Assembly: GCA_016765295.1 (NCBI GenBank)
Contig: JAESQF010000084.1
Span: forward strand, 1 to 33,546
Source: Oleispira sp.
Lineage (GTDB): Bacteria; Pseudomonadota; Gammaproteobacteria; Pseudomonadales; Oceanobacteraceae
DNA: 33,546 nt
Reading direction: 5' to 3'
Made by a program: the position numbers and the translations under genes
Notes under the pieces: model-generated
Database searches by the model: none
What the model saw: only the letters and a program-made list of their open reading frames with translations
What the model was told of the DNA's origin: nothing
Shown: piece by piece, positions 1 to 6,361 of the stretch
Layout: every line of letters starts with the position of its first letter
How positions within the stretch are numbered: position 1 is the stretch's first letter

Positions 1-66
1 GCGGAAGGCACGTTACAAGAAGTGAAAGCCAATGAAGACGTTATTGAAAAGTATCTGGGGCGCTAA
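1..66 (+). CDS. urtD: UrtD, urea ABC transporter ATP-binding protein (3' end only)
   Basis: Only the last 21 codons and the TAA stop are inside the window; the reading frame is open to the left edge. The visible tail ends in the residues KYLGR, the usual C-terminus of the LivG/UrtD class of branched-chain amino acid/urea transporter ATPases. It lies two bases upstream of urtE, its expected partner, so the two form an operon and the ATPases would work as a pair on the inner membrane. The assignment rests mainly on the neighbour and the short tail, so LivG of another amide transporter is possible. Confidence 0.75.
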   Translation, partial: AEGTLQEVKANEDVIEKYLGR

Positions 67-68
67 TT

Positions 69-767
69 ATGTTGAAAGTTAAAAATATTGATGTGTCTTA
101 CGGTGCAAGCCAAGCGTTATACAATGTATCGATGAATGCTGAAATTGGTAAAGTGACCTGTGTGCTAGGTCGTAACGGGGTAGGTAAAACTACCTTGATG
201 AAAGCGTTGTCGGGTCACTTGTCTGCGGGTAAGGGACAGATCGAATGGATGGGCAAAGATATAAACGGCCAAGCGCCGTTTGAGCGTGCTCGCCAAGGCA
301 TTGCGTATGTTCCACAAGGTCGTGATATTTTCTCTCAGCTGACGGTTGAGGAAAATTTAGAAACGGCGTTTTCGGCCTTACCTAAAAGCCAACGCAAAAT
401 CGATCCAGAAATTTTTGCTTTGTTCCCGGTATTACAAAAAATGCTTAAGCGCCGCGGTGGTGATTTATCCGGTGGTCAGCAGCAGCAACTAGCCATTGCT
501 CGTGCACTCTTACTGAAACCTAAAATGCTGATTCTGGATGAGCCTACCGAAGGGATTCAACCTTCGGTGATTAAAGATATTGGCAAGGTGATTGAACTGC
601 TGCGTGATCGTGGTGAGATGGCAATTGTTTTGGTGGAGCAGTATTTAGAATTTGCTGCTGCACTGGCGGATGAGTTCATTATTCTTGAGCGTGGTCGTGT
701 TGTGGCGACGGGTGCAGGTAGTGAGCTGTCTGAATCTGAAGAAGCGAAAGAGTTGCTGGCGATCTAA
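69..767 (+). CDS. urtE: UrtE, urea ABC transporter ATP-binding protein
   Basis: ATPase of an ABC importer, cytoplasmic face, most likely for urea (UrtABCDE). Seen in the 232 residues: Walker A GRNGVGKTT at 34-42, ABC signature LSGGQ at 133-137, Walker B MLILDEP at 153-159, and VEQYLEFA at about 213-220, where Gln replaces the common H-loop His as is normal in the LivF/UrtE group. The length fits UrtE. The start ATG is two bases after the urtD stop, so translation is probably coupled. A terminator follows 40 bases downstream, making urtE the last gene of its operon. LivF-type amino acid transport is the alternative, but the QYLEFA segment and the nitrogen genes next door favour urea. Confidence 0.88.
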   Translation: MLKVKNIDVSYGASQALYNVSMNAEIGKVTCVLGRNGVGKTTLMKALSGHLSAGKGQIEWMGKDINGQAPFERARQGIAYVPQGRDIFSQLTVEENLETAFSALPKSQRKIDPEIFALFPVLQKMLKRRGGDLSGGQQQQLAIARALLLKPKMLILDEPTEGIQPSVIKDIGKVIELLRDRGEMAIVLVEQYLEFAAALADEFIILERGRVVATGAGSELSESEEAKELLAI

Positions 768-806
768 TCCTTATTTTTAAAGTAAGTTAGATTGTTTCTT
801 TTTATA

Positions 807-836
807 AAGGCGTGCCACATTGGTGCGCCTTTTTTC
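807..836 (+). terminator. Rho-independent terminator after urtE
   Basis: A 10-bp stem (AAGGCGTGCC at 807-816 against GGTGCGCCTT at 822-831, two G-T wobbles) with a 5-base loop runs into a T tract. It closes the urt operon and isolates the following sigma-54-driven genes. Confidence 0.85.
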
Positions 837-843
837 TTTGCGC

Positions 844-880
844 GCACCATAAGTGGGCTAGTCTCATTGGGAGTGCACCA
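844..880 (+). promoter_or_regulatory. Possible NtrC enhancer half-sites
   Basis: GCACC at 844-848 is followed after five bases by a partial inverted match, and TGCACCA at 874-880 is a further half-site. NtrC binds TGCACC-N5-GGTGCA; neither site is a full palindrome. They lie about 80-110 bases upstream of the sigma-54 element, the usual distance for NtrC enhancers. Tentative. Confidence 0.35.
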
Positions 881-954
881 TTATTAACACCTAGAAAACC
901 TGTTTTTATCATACTTAACCACTAAATCCTTGAAAATATAGGCTTTTTTAAAGT

Positions 955-970
955 TGGCACGTAGCCTGCT
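955..970 (+). promoter_or_regulatory. Sigma-54 (RpoN) promoter for the porin/glnK/amtB group
   Basis: TGGCACG at 955-961, four bases, then CTGCT at 966-970 matches the -24/-12 consensus TGGCACG-N4-TTGCW in all but one position, with exact spacing of the GG and GC pairs. Transcription would start near 982, leaving a leader of about 70 nucleotides before the porin ATG. Nitrogen-limitation control through NtrC and RpoN is the expected regime for glnK-amtB. Confidence 0.8.
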
Positions 971-1053
971 ATACAGTAAGTACATAACTAAAACTGTGCA
1001 GGGCCTTTTATAGGTAATGACGCGGTTACTAAAACTGAAGAAGGGAAAACCTA

Positions 1054-1749
1054 ATGACTAAATTATCTCAAGCAATTGCTCTTGCAACAGCTATGACCGC
1101 AGGTCTAGCGATTACAACGACAGCTCAGGCTGAAGTTGAAGTTGCTGCCTCTGCCGCTGTTTCTAACATGTACCTATGGCGTGGACAGGATTTGGGTCAA
1201 GATACTAATGGCACTACTGGTGGCGTACCTGCTATCTCTGGCGACTTAACTGTAAGTGCTTCTGGTGCTTACGCGGGTGTTTGGACTTCTTCAGGTGATG
1301 CGTCTAACGGTCAGGAATATGACCTATATGTTGGTTACGGTATGGAAGCTGGAGAAGTAGCACTTGATATCAGCTACTGGACTTATATCTATCCAGGTGC
1401 TGATAATGATGATATTGCTGATCTACACGAAATCATTGCTTCTGCAGCCTTTAAAGGCGCAAGCCTAGGTGTTTATTACAACATCGACCAAGACGAAGAT
1501 GATCAAACTGATTACTTCTATACCACTCTAGGTTATGAATATAACCAGTTTAGCGCGACTTATGGTATTCAGACTTATAGCGATACTGAAGATGGCGATT
1601 ATTCTCACATCAATCTTTCTTATGCCTATAACGATAACCTCTCATTCACTTTAAGCCAGATCGTTAGCGCTGACTTAGATGAAGATGAAAATGGTCTAGA
1701 TCGTAGCCCTAAAGTTGTTGTAACTTATAGCCTGCCTATTGAGCTATAA
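1054..1749 (+). CDS. TorF-family putative porin (TIGR02001 type)
   Basis: A 231-residue exported protein with a clear signal peptide (hydrophobic 8-22, cleavage after AQA at 24-26). The mature part has SNMYLWRG near its start, the hallmark of this family of small outer-membrane proteins, then alternating aromatic/acidic strand-like segments consistent with a beta barrel. Asp/Glu are very abundant in the second half, giving an acidic protein typical of marine bacteria. A purine-rich AGAAGGG ribosome site precedes the ATG. It sits just behind the sigma-54 promoter and ahead of glnK-amtB, so it is probably induced by nitrogen limitation and may help ammonium, urea or another small nitrogen solute cross the outer membrane; this role is inference. 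The substrate is unknown. Confidence 0.8.
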   Translation: MTKLSQAIALATAMTAGLAITTTAQAEVEVAASAAVSNMYLWRGQDLGQDTNGTTGGVPAISGDLTVSASGAYAGVWTSSGDASNGQEYDLYVGYGMEAGEVALDISYWTYIYPGADNDDIADLHEIIASAAFKGASLGVYYNIDQDEDDQTDYFYTTLGYEYNQFSATYGIQTYSDTEDGDYSHINLSYAYNDNLSFTLSQIVSADLDEDENGLDRSPKVVVTYSLPIEL

Positions 1750-1760
1750 AAAGCATACAA

Positions 1761-1786
1761 TGAGCTCTTGCCTCCGCAAGGGCTCA
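1761..1786 (+). terminator. Hairpin between the porin gene and glnK
   Basis: An 11-bp stem (TGAGCTCTTGC against GCAAGGGCTCA, one wobble) with loop CTCC. The T tract is not adjacent (AAATTTCCAAATTTTT follows), so this may be a leaky terminator or an RNA-processing/stability hairpin that sets the porin to glnK ratio rather than a full stop. Confidence 0.6.
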
Positions 1787-1809
1787 AATTTCCAAATTTT
1801 TAATCTTAA

Positions 1810-2160
<351 letters not shown>

Positions 2161-2177
2161 TCTTTTCCTGTGTTTTC

Positions 2178-2250
2178 ACTGATTCTGCCGAATCAGTAGA
2201 ACAGAGTAAAAGACGATAAATATCATTTTTGAATCAGATTTTCTGATTCA
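2178..2250 (+). promoter_or_regulatory. Twin hairpins with interchangeable arms in the glnK-amtB spacer
   Basis: Two perfect hairpins occur: ACTGATTC/GAATCAGT with a 4-base loop (2178-2197) and TGAATCAGA/TCTGATTCA with a 3-base loop (2230-2250). Both use the same 7-base word GAATCAG and its complement, in opposite order. Arms could therefore also pair across hairpins (2179-2185 with 2231-2237, and 2190-2196 with 2243-2249). The second hairpin ends 16 bases before the amtB ribosome site. This could be an attenuator-like switch, a processing site, or a repeated protein-binding word. Confidence 0.55.
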
Positions 2251-2278
2251 TTGTTAAGCCTAATGCGGAGGGCTTTCC

Positions 2279-3535
2279 ATGGAAAACCAAATTTTTGAGT
2301 TGCAGTATGCAATGGACACCTTTTATTTCTTGGTGTGCGGTGCGTTAGTTATGTGGATGGCGGCAGGTTTCGCCATGTTAGAAGCGGGTCTTGTTCGTTC
2401 TAAAAATACCACCGAAATTCTTACCAAGAACATCGCTCTTTACGCGATATCTTGCACAATGTATTTAATTTGCGGTTATGCAATTATGTATAAAGGTGCT
2501 GCTGATTTCTTCTTCTTAAGCGGTATCGTAGCAGATGGTGTAACAGGTGCTGAAGATCCAGCAACTTACTCTCCATCAGCTGATTTCTTCTTCCAAGTTG
2601 TATTTGTAGCAACGGCTATGTCGATTGTTTCCGGTGCGGTTGCTGAGCGTATGAAGCTTTGGGCTTTCTTGGCTTTCGCTGTGGTAATGACCGGTGTGAT
2701 TTATCCACTGGAAGGTTCTTGGACTTGGGGCGGAGAATCTGTATTCGGTTTGTTCTCTCTAGGTGATACGGCTGATGGCGGATTTGGTTTTAAAGACTTC
2801 GCGGGTTCAGGTATTGTTCACATGGCTGGTGCTTCTGCTGCTCTTGCAGGCGTTATCTTATTAGGTGCACGTAAAGGTAAGTACGGTAAGAACGGTGAAG
2901 TAAACGCCATTCCTGGTGCTAACTTGCCAATGGCAACCTTGGGTACTTTCATCCTATGGATGGGTTGGTTCGGTTTCAACGGTGGTTCAGTATTAGCATT
3001 AGCAAGTACAGAAAGTGCTAACTCAGTTGCGGTTGTATTTATGAATACCAACGCCGCCGCTGCGGGTGGTTTGATCGGTGCTTTATTGTTCGCTCGTATT
3101 TTGTTCAAGAAAGCTGATTTAACCATGGCGCTTAACGGTGCATTAGCCGGTCTAGTGGCCATTACTGCTGAGCCTTCTACGCCTACGCCTTTGCAGGCAA
3201 CGTTGATTGGTTTAATCGGTGGCATTATCGTTGTTGCTGCAATTCTTACTTTAGATAAGCTAAAGCTAGATGATCCAGTAGGTGCTATCTCTGTACACGG
3301 TGTGGTTGGTCTGTTTGGTTTGTTGGTTGTTCCTGCAACGAATGGCGATGCGACACTACTGGGTCAGTTAGTGGGTGCGTTAACGATCTTTGTCTGGGTA
3401 TTCGGTGCTTCATTCCTAACTTGGTTAGTACTGAAAGCGGTGATGGGTATCCGTGTTACTGAAGAAGAAGAATACGAAGGTGTTGATCTAGCGGAATGTG
3501 GTATGGAAGCATATCCAGAATTCACAAATAAGTAG
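2279..3535 (+). CDS. amtB: AmtB ammonium transporter
   Basis: Inner-membrane ammonium channel, 418 residues with about eleven hydrophobic segments. The paired pore histidines are visible: H181 in GSGIVHMAGA and H340 in GAISVHGVVG. Other family motifs are ALNGALAGLVAITA at about 284-297 and MWMGWFGFNGGS near 227-237. No cleavable signal peptide is evident. GGAGGG at 2267-2272 fixes the ATG start. GlnK, encoded just upstream, should gate the pore. The acidic C-terminal tail (TEEEEYEGVDLAECGMEAYPEF) is the cytoplasmic region that usually contacts GlnK. Confidence 0.95.
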   Translation: MENQIFELQYAMDTFYFLVCGALVMWMAAGFAMLEAGLVRSKNTTEILTKNIALYAISCTMYLICGYAIMYKGAADFFFLSGIVADGVTGAEDPATYSPSADFFFQVVFVATAMSIVSGAVAERMKLWAFLAFAVVMTGVIYPLEGSWTWGGESVFGLFSLGDTADGGFGFKDFAGSGIVHMAGASAALAGVILLGARKGKYGKNGEVNAIPGANLPMATLGTFILWMGWFGFNGGSVLALASTESANSVAVVFMNTNAAAAGGLIGALLFARILFKKADLTMALNGALAGLVAITAEPSTPTPLQATLIGLIGGIIVVAAILTLDKLKLDDPVGAISVHGVVGLFGLLVVPATNGDATLLGQLVGALTIFVWVFGASFLTWLVLKAVMGIRVTEEEEYEGVDLAECGMEAYPEFTNK

Positions 3536-3564
3536 ATCAAAAATAAGTAGATCAAAAATAAGTA
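3526..3564 (+). repeat. 15-bp tandem repeat across the amtB stop codon
   Basis: Unit AAATAAGTAGATCAA occurs at 3526-3540 and 3541-3555, followed by a partial third copy (AAATAAGTA, 3556-3564). Because 15 is a multiple of three, each copy keeps the amtB frame, giving successive in-frame stops TAG, TAG and TAA. Confidence 0.9.
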
Positions 3565-3608
3565 AGCTCTAACCCAGGCCTAATTAGTTCTGAGTTAAGA
3601 TCTACCGG

Positions 3609-3641
3609 AAACCCCGTCTAGGCAACTAGATGGGGTTTTTT
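3609..3641 (+). terminator. Rho-independent terminator after amtB
   Basis: A 13-bp stem (3609-3621 against 3626-3638, one G-T wobble) is closed by a GCAA tetraloop (GNRA type) and followed by a run of T. It ends the nitrogen operon. Confidence 0.93.
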
Positions 3642-3661
3642 GCGTTTAGCACTCATTTCCC

Positions 3662-3690
3662 TTGAGTATCTGAGACAAGTGCTATTAAAT
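3662..3690 (+). promoter_or_regulatory. Possible sigma-70 promoter for the DUF4124 gene
   Basis: TTGAGT at 3662-3667 and TTAAAT at 3685-3690 are separated by 17 bases, and lie 38 bases before the start codon. Moderate match only. Confidence 0.4.
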
Positions 3691-3727
3691 TTATTTCATT
3701 ATCTGAATGAATGAGTATTAGGACATT

Positions 3728-4183
3728 ATGTTACGTTTATTAGTTATTCCTTTAACCCTGATACTGATGGTTTGCGGATCGTTAAGTGCGGTGGCCGATA
3801 TCTATCGCTGGGTAGATGATAATGGCAACATACAGTTTTCAGACCGACCTGCTAGCGGCAAGAAGTCTGAGACGATAGAGATTGATACCACGAGGAACTC
3901 TTATGGCGGTGGAGACGTATTAAACCGTCAGAGTGATTTACTTGATCGCTATCAAAAGCAAGACCAGCAAGCGCAGAAAAACAAACAGCAGGCAGCGCTT
4001 GAGAAAGAAAATCAAAAAAGACTTAAGTCCAAATGTTTGCGCGCCAAAGACCAGCTTGCAAGGTACGAGAGAGGCAGTCTATATACGCTGGATGAGCAGG
4101 GTGAGCGTATTTATTACTCTGAGGAAAAGCGTACCCAGAAAATAGAGGCGTATCGAAAATCAATCAATACAAATTGTAAATAA
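3728..4183 (+). CDS. Exported DUF4124-domain protein
   Basis: A 151-residue protein with an N-terminal signal peptide (hydrophobic residues 3-23, probable cleavage after AVA near 21-23) followed directly by a DUF4124 motif, DIYRWVDDNGNIQFSDRP. Residues 70-105 are rich in Gln, Lys and Glu and likely form a helix or coiled coil; the C-terminal part has YTLDEQGERIYY and ends in a lone Cys-Lys. DUF4124 proteins are common periplasmic proteins of gammaproteobacteria without a settled function. AGGA precedes the ATG. It stands alone between terminated amtB and the sutA promoter. Confidence 0.8.
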   Translation: MLRLLVIPLTLILMVCGSLSAVADIYRWVDDNGNIQFSDRPASGKKSETIEIDTTRNSYGGGDVLNRQSDLLDRYQKQDQQAQKNKQQAALEKENQKRLKSKCLRAKDQLARYERGSLYTLDEQGERIYYSEEKRTQKIEAYRKSINTNCK

Positions 4184-4256
4184 ACACATTATTTATAAAA
4201 ATTACTACGAAAGTAGCAGTCAAAGCTGGCAAATTCCTGAAACTCAACTATAAATA

Positions 4257-4276
4257 TTGACAACCTGATGTCAGGT
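4257..4276 (+). promoter_or_regulatory. Perfect -35 box plus 14-bp palindrome ahead of sutA
   Basis: A consensus TTGACA (4257-4262) is followed immediately by the palindrome ACCTGATGTCAGGT (4263-4276). The nearest AT-rich -10 candidate, GATATT at 4284-4289, gives a 21-base spacer, too long for ordinary sigma-70 promoters but reminiscent of MerR-type promoters where a dyad sits in a stretched spacer. The regulator is unknown; the reading is tentative. Confidence 0.4.
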
Positions 4277-4316
4277 GAGAGCGGATATTGATTAATAATT
4301 AAAGGGAGCTGACATT

Positions 4317-4580
4317 ATGTCTGATCAAAAGACAAAGAAAACAGAAACAGCTGCGGCTAAGGCTGATAAGCCGAAAATGCATGCTGAAGGCTATCATAGT
4401 CATAATGAGGATATGCCAAACAGTGCTACCATTGCGGAGCGTCAGCGGCAGCGTGATGAGGTTGCGTCTGAAGTAGAAGCCTTCTTAGCACACGGAGGTG
4501 GAATAACTTCTGTTGATGCTAATGTGCGCGCAGATCCACCGAAAAAGCCTGAATCGAATTATGGCAGCCGACCTATCTAA
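4317..4580 (+). CDS. sutA: SutA-type RNA polymerase-binding regulator
   Basis: An 87-residue protein whose C-terminus (VRADPPKKPESNYGSRPI) matches from memory the C-terminus of Pseudomonas SutA, a small protein that binds RNA polymerase and raises transcription of housekeeping genes in slow growth. The preceding helix RQRQRDEVASEVEAFLAHGGGI also fits the family's central region. The N-terminal third differs: Pseudomonas SutA has a long acidic tail, whereas here residues 1-35 are Lys/Ala-rich with a His cluster (HAEGYHSHNE). AGGGAGC before the ATG is a strong ribosome site. In Pseudomonas sutA is also close to glnK-amtB, which supports the call. Confidence 0.75.
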   Translation: MSDQKTKKTETAAAKADKPKMHAEGYHSHNEDMPNSATIAERQRQRDEVASEVEAFLAHGGGITSVDANVRADPPKKPESNYGSRPI

Positions 4581-4603
4581 TTAACCTTTTATGTCTAATG
4601 CAG

Positions 4604-4631
4604 TATCACTGCTTTTAAAGTAGCAGTGATA
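4604..4631 (+). terminator. Hairpin after sutA
   Basis: A perfect 10-bp stem (TATCACTGCT at 4604-4613, AGCAGTGATA at 4622-4631) with an 8-base loop lies 24 bases after the sutA stop. No T tract follows, so it is either a weak terminator or a 3'-end protecting hairpin. Confidence 0.5.
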
Positions 4632-4715
4632 ATATATGTCTAAATTATGTCAAAGCTAAGTAAATCTTGTCAACTTGGTCACACTTTTCGTATTCTTTTT
4701 GTAGCTTTTGTTAAT

Positions 4716-4740
4716 ATTTACTTACACTAGTTAAGTAAAT
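4716..4740 (+). promoter_or_regulatory. Inverted repeat upstream of the small membrane protein gene
   Basis: ATTTACTTA (4716-4724) and TAAGTAAAT (4732-4740) form perfect 9-base arms around CACTAGT; TAAGTAAAT occurs again at 4657-4665. Placed 44 bases before the ATG at 4784, it looks like an operator for a dimeric repressor, though AT-rich symmetry can arise by chance. Confidence 0.4.
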
Positions 4741-4783
4741 ACGAAGTTTAACAAACTCAGGATGGATCCTGAAGGACAGTTCA

Positions 4784-4903
4784 ATGGCTAAGATAGCTTC
4801 CCCCGCAAAAATTCGTCGTCGCTTACATGCTTTCCCGGTCGCGTTTGGTTTACTGGCGTTATTGACTGTTATCATGTTTACCCGACAGAGTGCGGGTATG
4901 TGA
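4784..4903 (+). CDS. Small basic single-span membrane protein (39 aa), function unknown
   Basis: ATG at 4784 preceded by GAAGGA at 4771-4776 with 7-base spacing opens a 39-codon frame ending TGA at 4901-4903. The product starts with a basic segment (MAKIASPAKIRRRLHA), has one hydrophobic stretch (FPVAFGLLALLTVIMF, residues 17-32) and a short polar tail TRQSAGM, so it should be a single-pass inner-membrane protein with its N-terminus inside. I do not recognise the family. The stop touches the stop codon of the convergent HAD gene with no base between. The ribosome site, basic-plus-hydrophobic layout and upstream dyad argue it is real; its size leaves doubt. Confidence 0.6.
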   Translation: MAKIASPAKIRRRLHAFPVAFGLLALLTVIMFTRQSAGM

Positions 4904-5605
4904 TTAAGCGTACTGCTTAAGCAATGGTATAAGCTGGTCGAGATGCGTTATTTCATGATCGGCTAACTTTAATTCTTGCGGCCATGACTGTTGTAATAGA
5001 TTGGCCCAGATCGTTTTAAAGCCAAGCTGCTGTGCAGCCAAAACATCCTGTTCAGGATGATCTCCCACATGAATACATTCATTCGCTGATACTCCGGCAT
5101 GCTTCATTGCCGCGATAAACATATCAGCGTGAGGCTTTGGTCGTGGCATGTTTTCAGCGTGAAAGTGGCCAGCAAATAAGTGATCAATACCAATGACTTT
5201 TAAGTCCGAGTTGCCATTACTTAACGCGATTATTTGGTAGTCCTGCTGCAATGCTTGCAGCATATTAAGAGCCCCAGGAAATAACTCGACATTATTACGA
5301 GCGCTTAAAAATTCAGTAAATCCCTGCTGTGCTAAATCTTGTGCACGCAATGGCTCGCAGTCGCAGACTAAAAAAAGTTGGTAGAGAAATTCTACTCTAA
5401 GTTGGCTGAGTTTATGGCGTAGGTGTGGATTTTTACTAGCGATTTGAGCTTTAAATACTTGTAGGCTCTCAGGGTTGAATCGCTTCATCACGATTGGACA
5501 ATGAAGCTGAATCCAGTCCCATAATAGCTGCTCTGCGCGAACTATTACGGGATCGGTATGCCACAGGGTATTATCAAGATCAAAAGTGATCAGCTTAATA
5601 GTCAT
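4904..5605 (-). CDS. HAD-family phosphatase (YigB-like)
   Basis: A 233-residue cytoplasmic HAD hydrolase. Motif I is FDLDNTLW with nucleophile D9 and D11, motif II Ser is S129 in ALSNGN, motif III Lys is K157 in RPKPHADMF, and motif IV is HVGDHPEQD (D182, D187). The C1 cap is a helical insert at about residues 15-105. In E. coli and Pseudomonas the gene at this place, after dapF-DUF484-xerC, is yigB, reported to act on FMN and the riboflavin precursor phosphate, so that activity is likely but not shown by the sequence. It is the last gene of the lptM-lysA-dapF-DUF484 operon, 39 bases after DUF484, and no strong ribosome site is visible. Confidence 0.85.
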   Translation of the reverse strand: MTIKLITFDLDNTLWHTDPVIVRAEQLLWDWIQLHCPIVMKRFNPESLQVFKAQIASKNPHLRHKLSQLRVEFLYQLFLVCDCEPLRAQDLAQQGFTEFLSARNNVELFPGALNMLQALQQDYQIIALSNGNSDLKVIGIDHLFAGHFHAENMPRPKPHADMFIAAMKHAGVSANECIHVGDHPEQDVLAAQQLGFKTIWANLLQQSWPQELKLADHEITHLDQLIPLLKQYA

Positions 5606-5644
5606 GCGATCTGTTCATTCGAGCTGTTCATTTAATTCTGGAGC

Positions 5645-6316
5645 TTAGTTTTGTGGAATAGTGGGTAAGATTAATCCTAGAATATCAGCGATATAATCTA
5701 AGAATAAGGTATCCATTGAGCTGCGATAAAATTTAGGGTCATCGCTGGCAACACTAATAACACCGGTTTGCTGACCATTACGGATTTGTGCGGCGGCGAT
5801 AGACTCAGCGCGGCTTTGTTTTTCGTCTAGCAATAAATCCATTGTTTCATCGGTTAGCTGTCCACAAAAAGCGCGATGCCCTTTAAATAGGCGATGAATT
5901 TCGCGCTGCTTGTCTTTATCGCTAATGCTGTGCATTGGGTGTTCAAGCTTTTGCTCGGAAAAATACAATAGCGTCCAATGATCCACATTGAAGTCTTGGC
6001 GCAGACTATCATCCAGCGCTGCCTCAATATCAATCCAGTTTTTGGCATCAATCAGGGCCAACACCAAGCGCTTAGTTTTGCCAAATAATTTATCATTACG
6101 ACGGGCGTTTTCTAATAAATCAGTTAAGCGTTGGCGCAGCTCGACATTACGCTCACGATAAACTGCCAGTTGGCGTTCAATTAAGCTAGTCGCTTGGCCA
6201 GACTCGTGCGGAATACGCAGTCCTGCTAATAAATCATCCTTGGCGATGAAGAAATCAGGGTTATCTTGTAAATACTGTATGACATCGGCATCAGTGAGTC
6301 GTAATGAGTCGCTCAT
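5645..6316 (-). CDS. DUF484 family protein
   Basis: A 223-residue DUF484 protein: the N-terminal DADVIQYLQDNPDFF motif is diagnostic, followed by a helical RQLAVYRERNVELRQRLTDLLENARRN coiled-coil segment (about 48-75) and a GAF-like domain from about 80 to 220. Its function is not established; the family sits between dapF and xerC in most gammaproteobacteria. Here dapF is 45 bases upstream but xerC, expected directly downstream, is missing. AGGAAT in TAAAGGAATAGATA supports the start. Confidence 0.87.
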   Translation of the reverse strand: MSDSLRLTDADVIQYLQDNPDFFIAKDDLLAGLRIPHESGQATSLIERQLAVYRERNVELRQRLTDLLENARRNDKLFGKTKRLVLALIDAKNWIDIEAALDDSLRQDFNVDHWTLLYFSEQKLEHPMHSISDKDKQREIHRLFKGHRAFCGQLTDETMDLLLDEKQSRAESIAAAQIRNGQQTGVISVASDDPKFYRSSMDTLFLDYIADILGLILPTIPQN

Positions 6317-6361
6317 TATCTATTCCTTTAAATCTGCATCGTCTATCAATAGCGCTGGCTA

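Noticed and set aside
2818-3225. 135-codon open frame antisense to amtB
   Set aside because: Fully inside amtB, which has intact motifs; the product is a low-complexity shadow rich in Ala, Pro and Lys without a ribosome site.
3933-4145. 70-codon frame inside the DUF4124 gene in another frame
   Set aside because: Arises from the Gln/Lys-rich codons of the real gene; very basic product with no recognisable features.
4195-4220. CTAC-GAAA-GTAG hairpin after the DUF4124 gene
   Set aside because: A 4-bp stem with a GNRA loop but no T run; not enough for a terminator or RNA motif.
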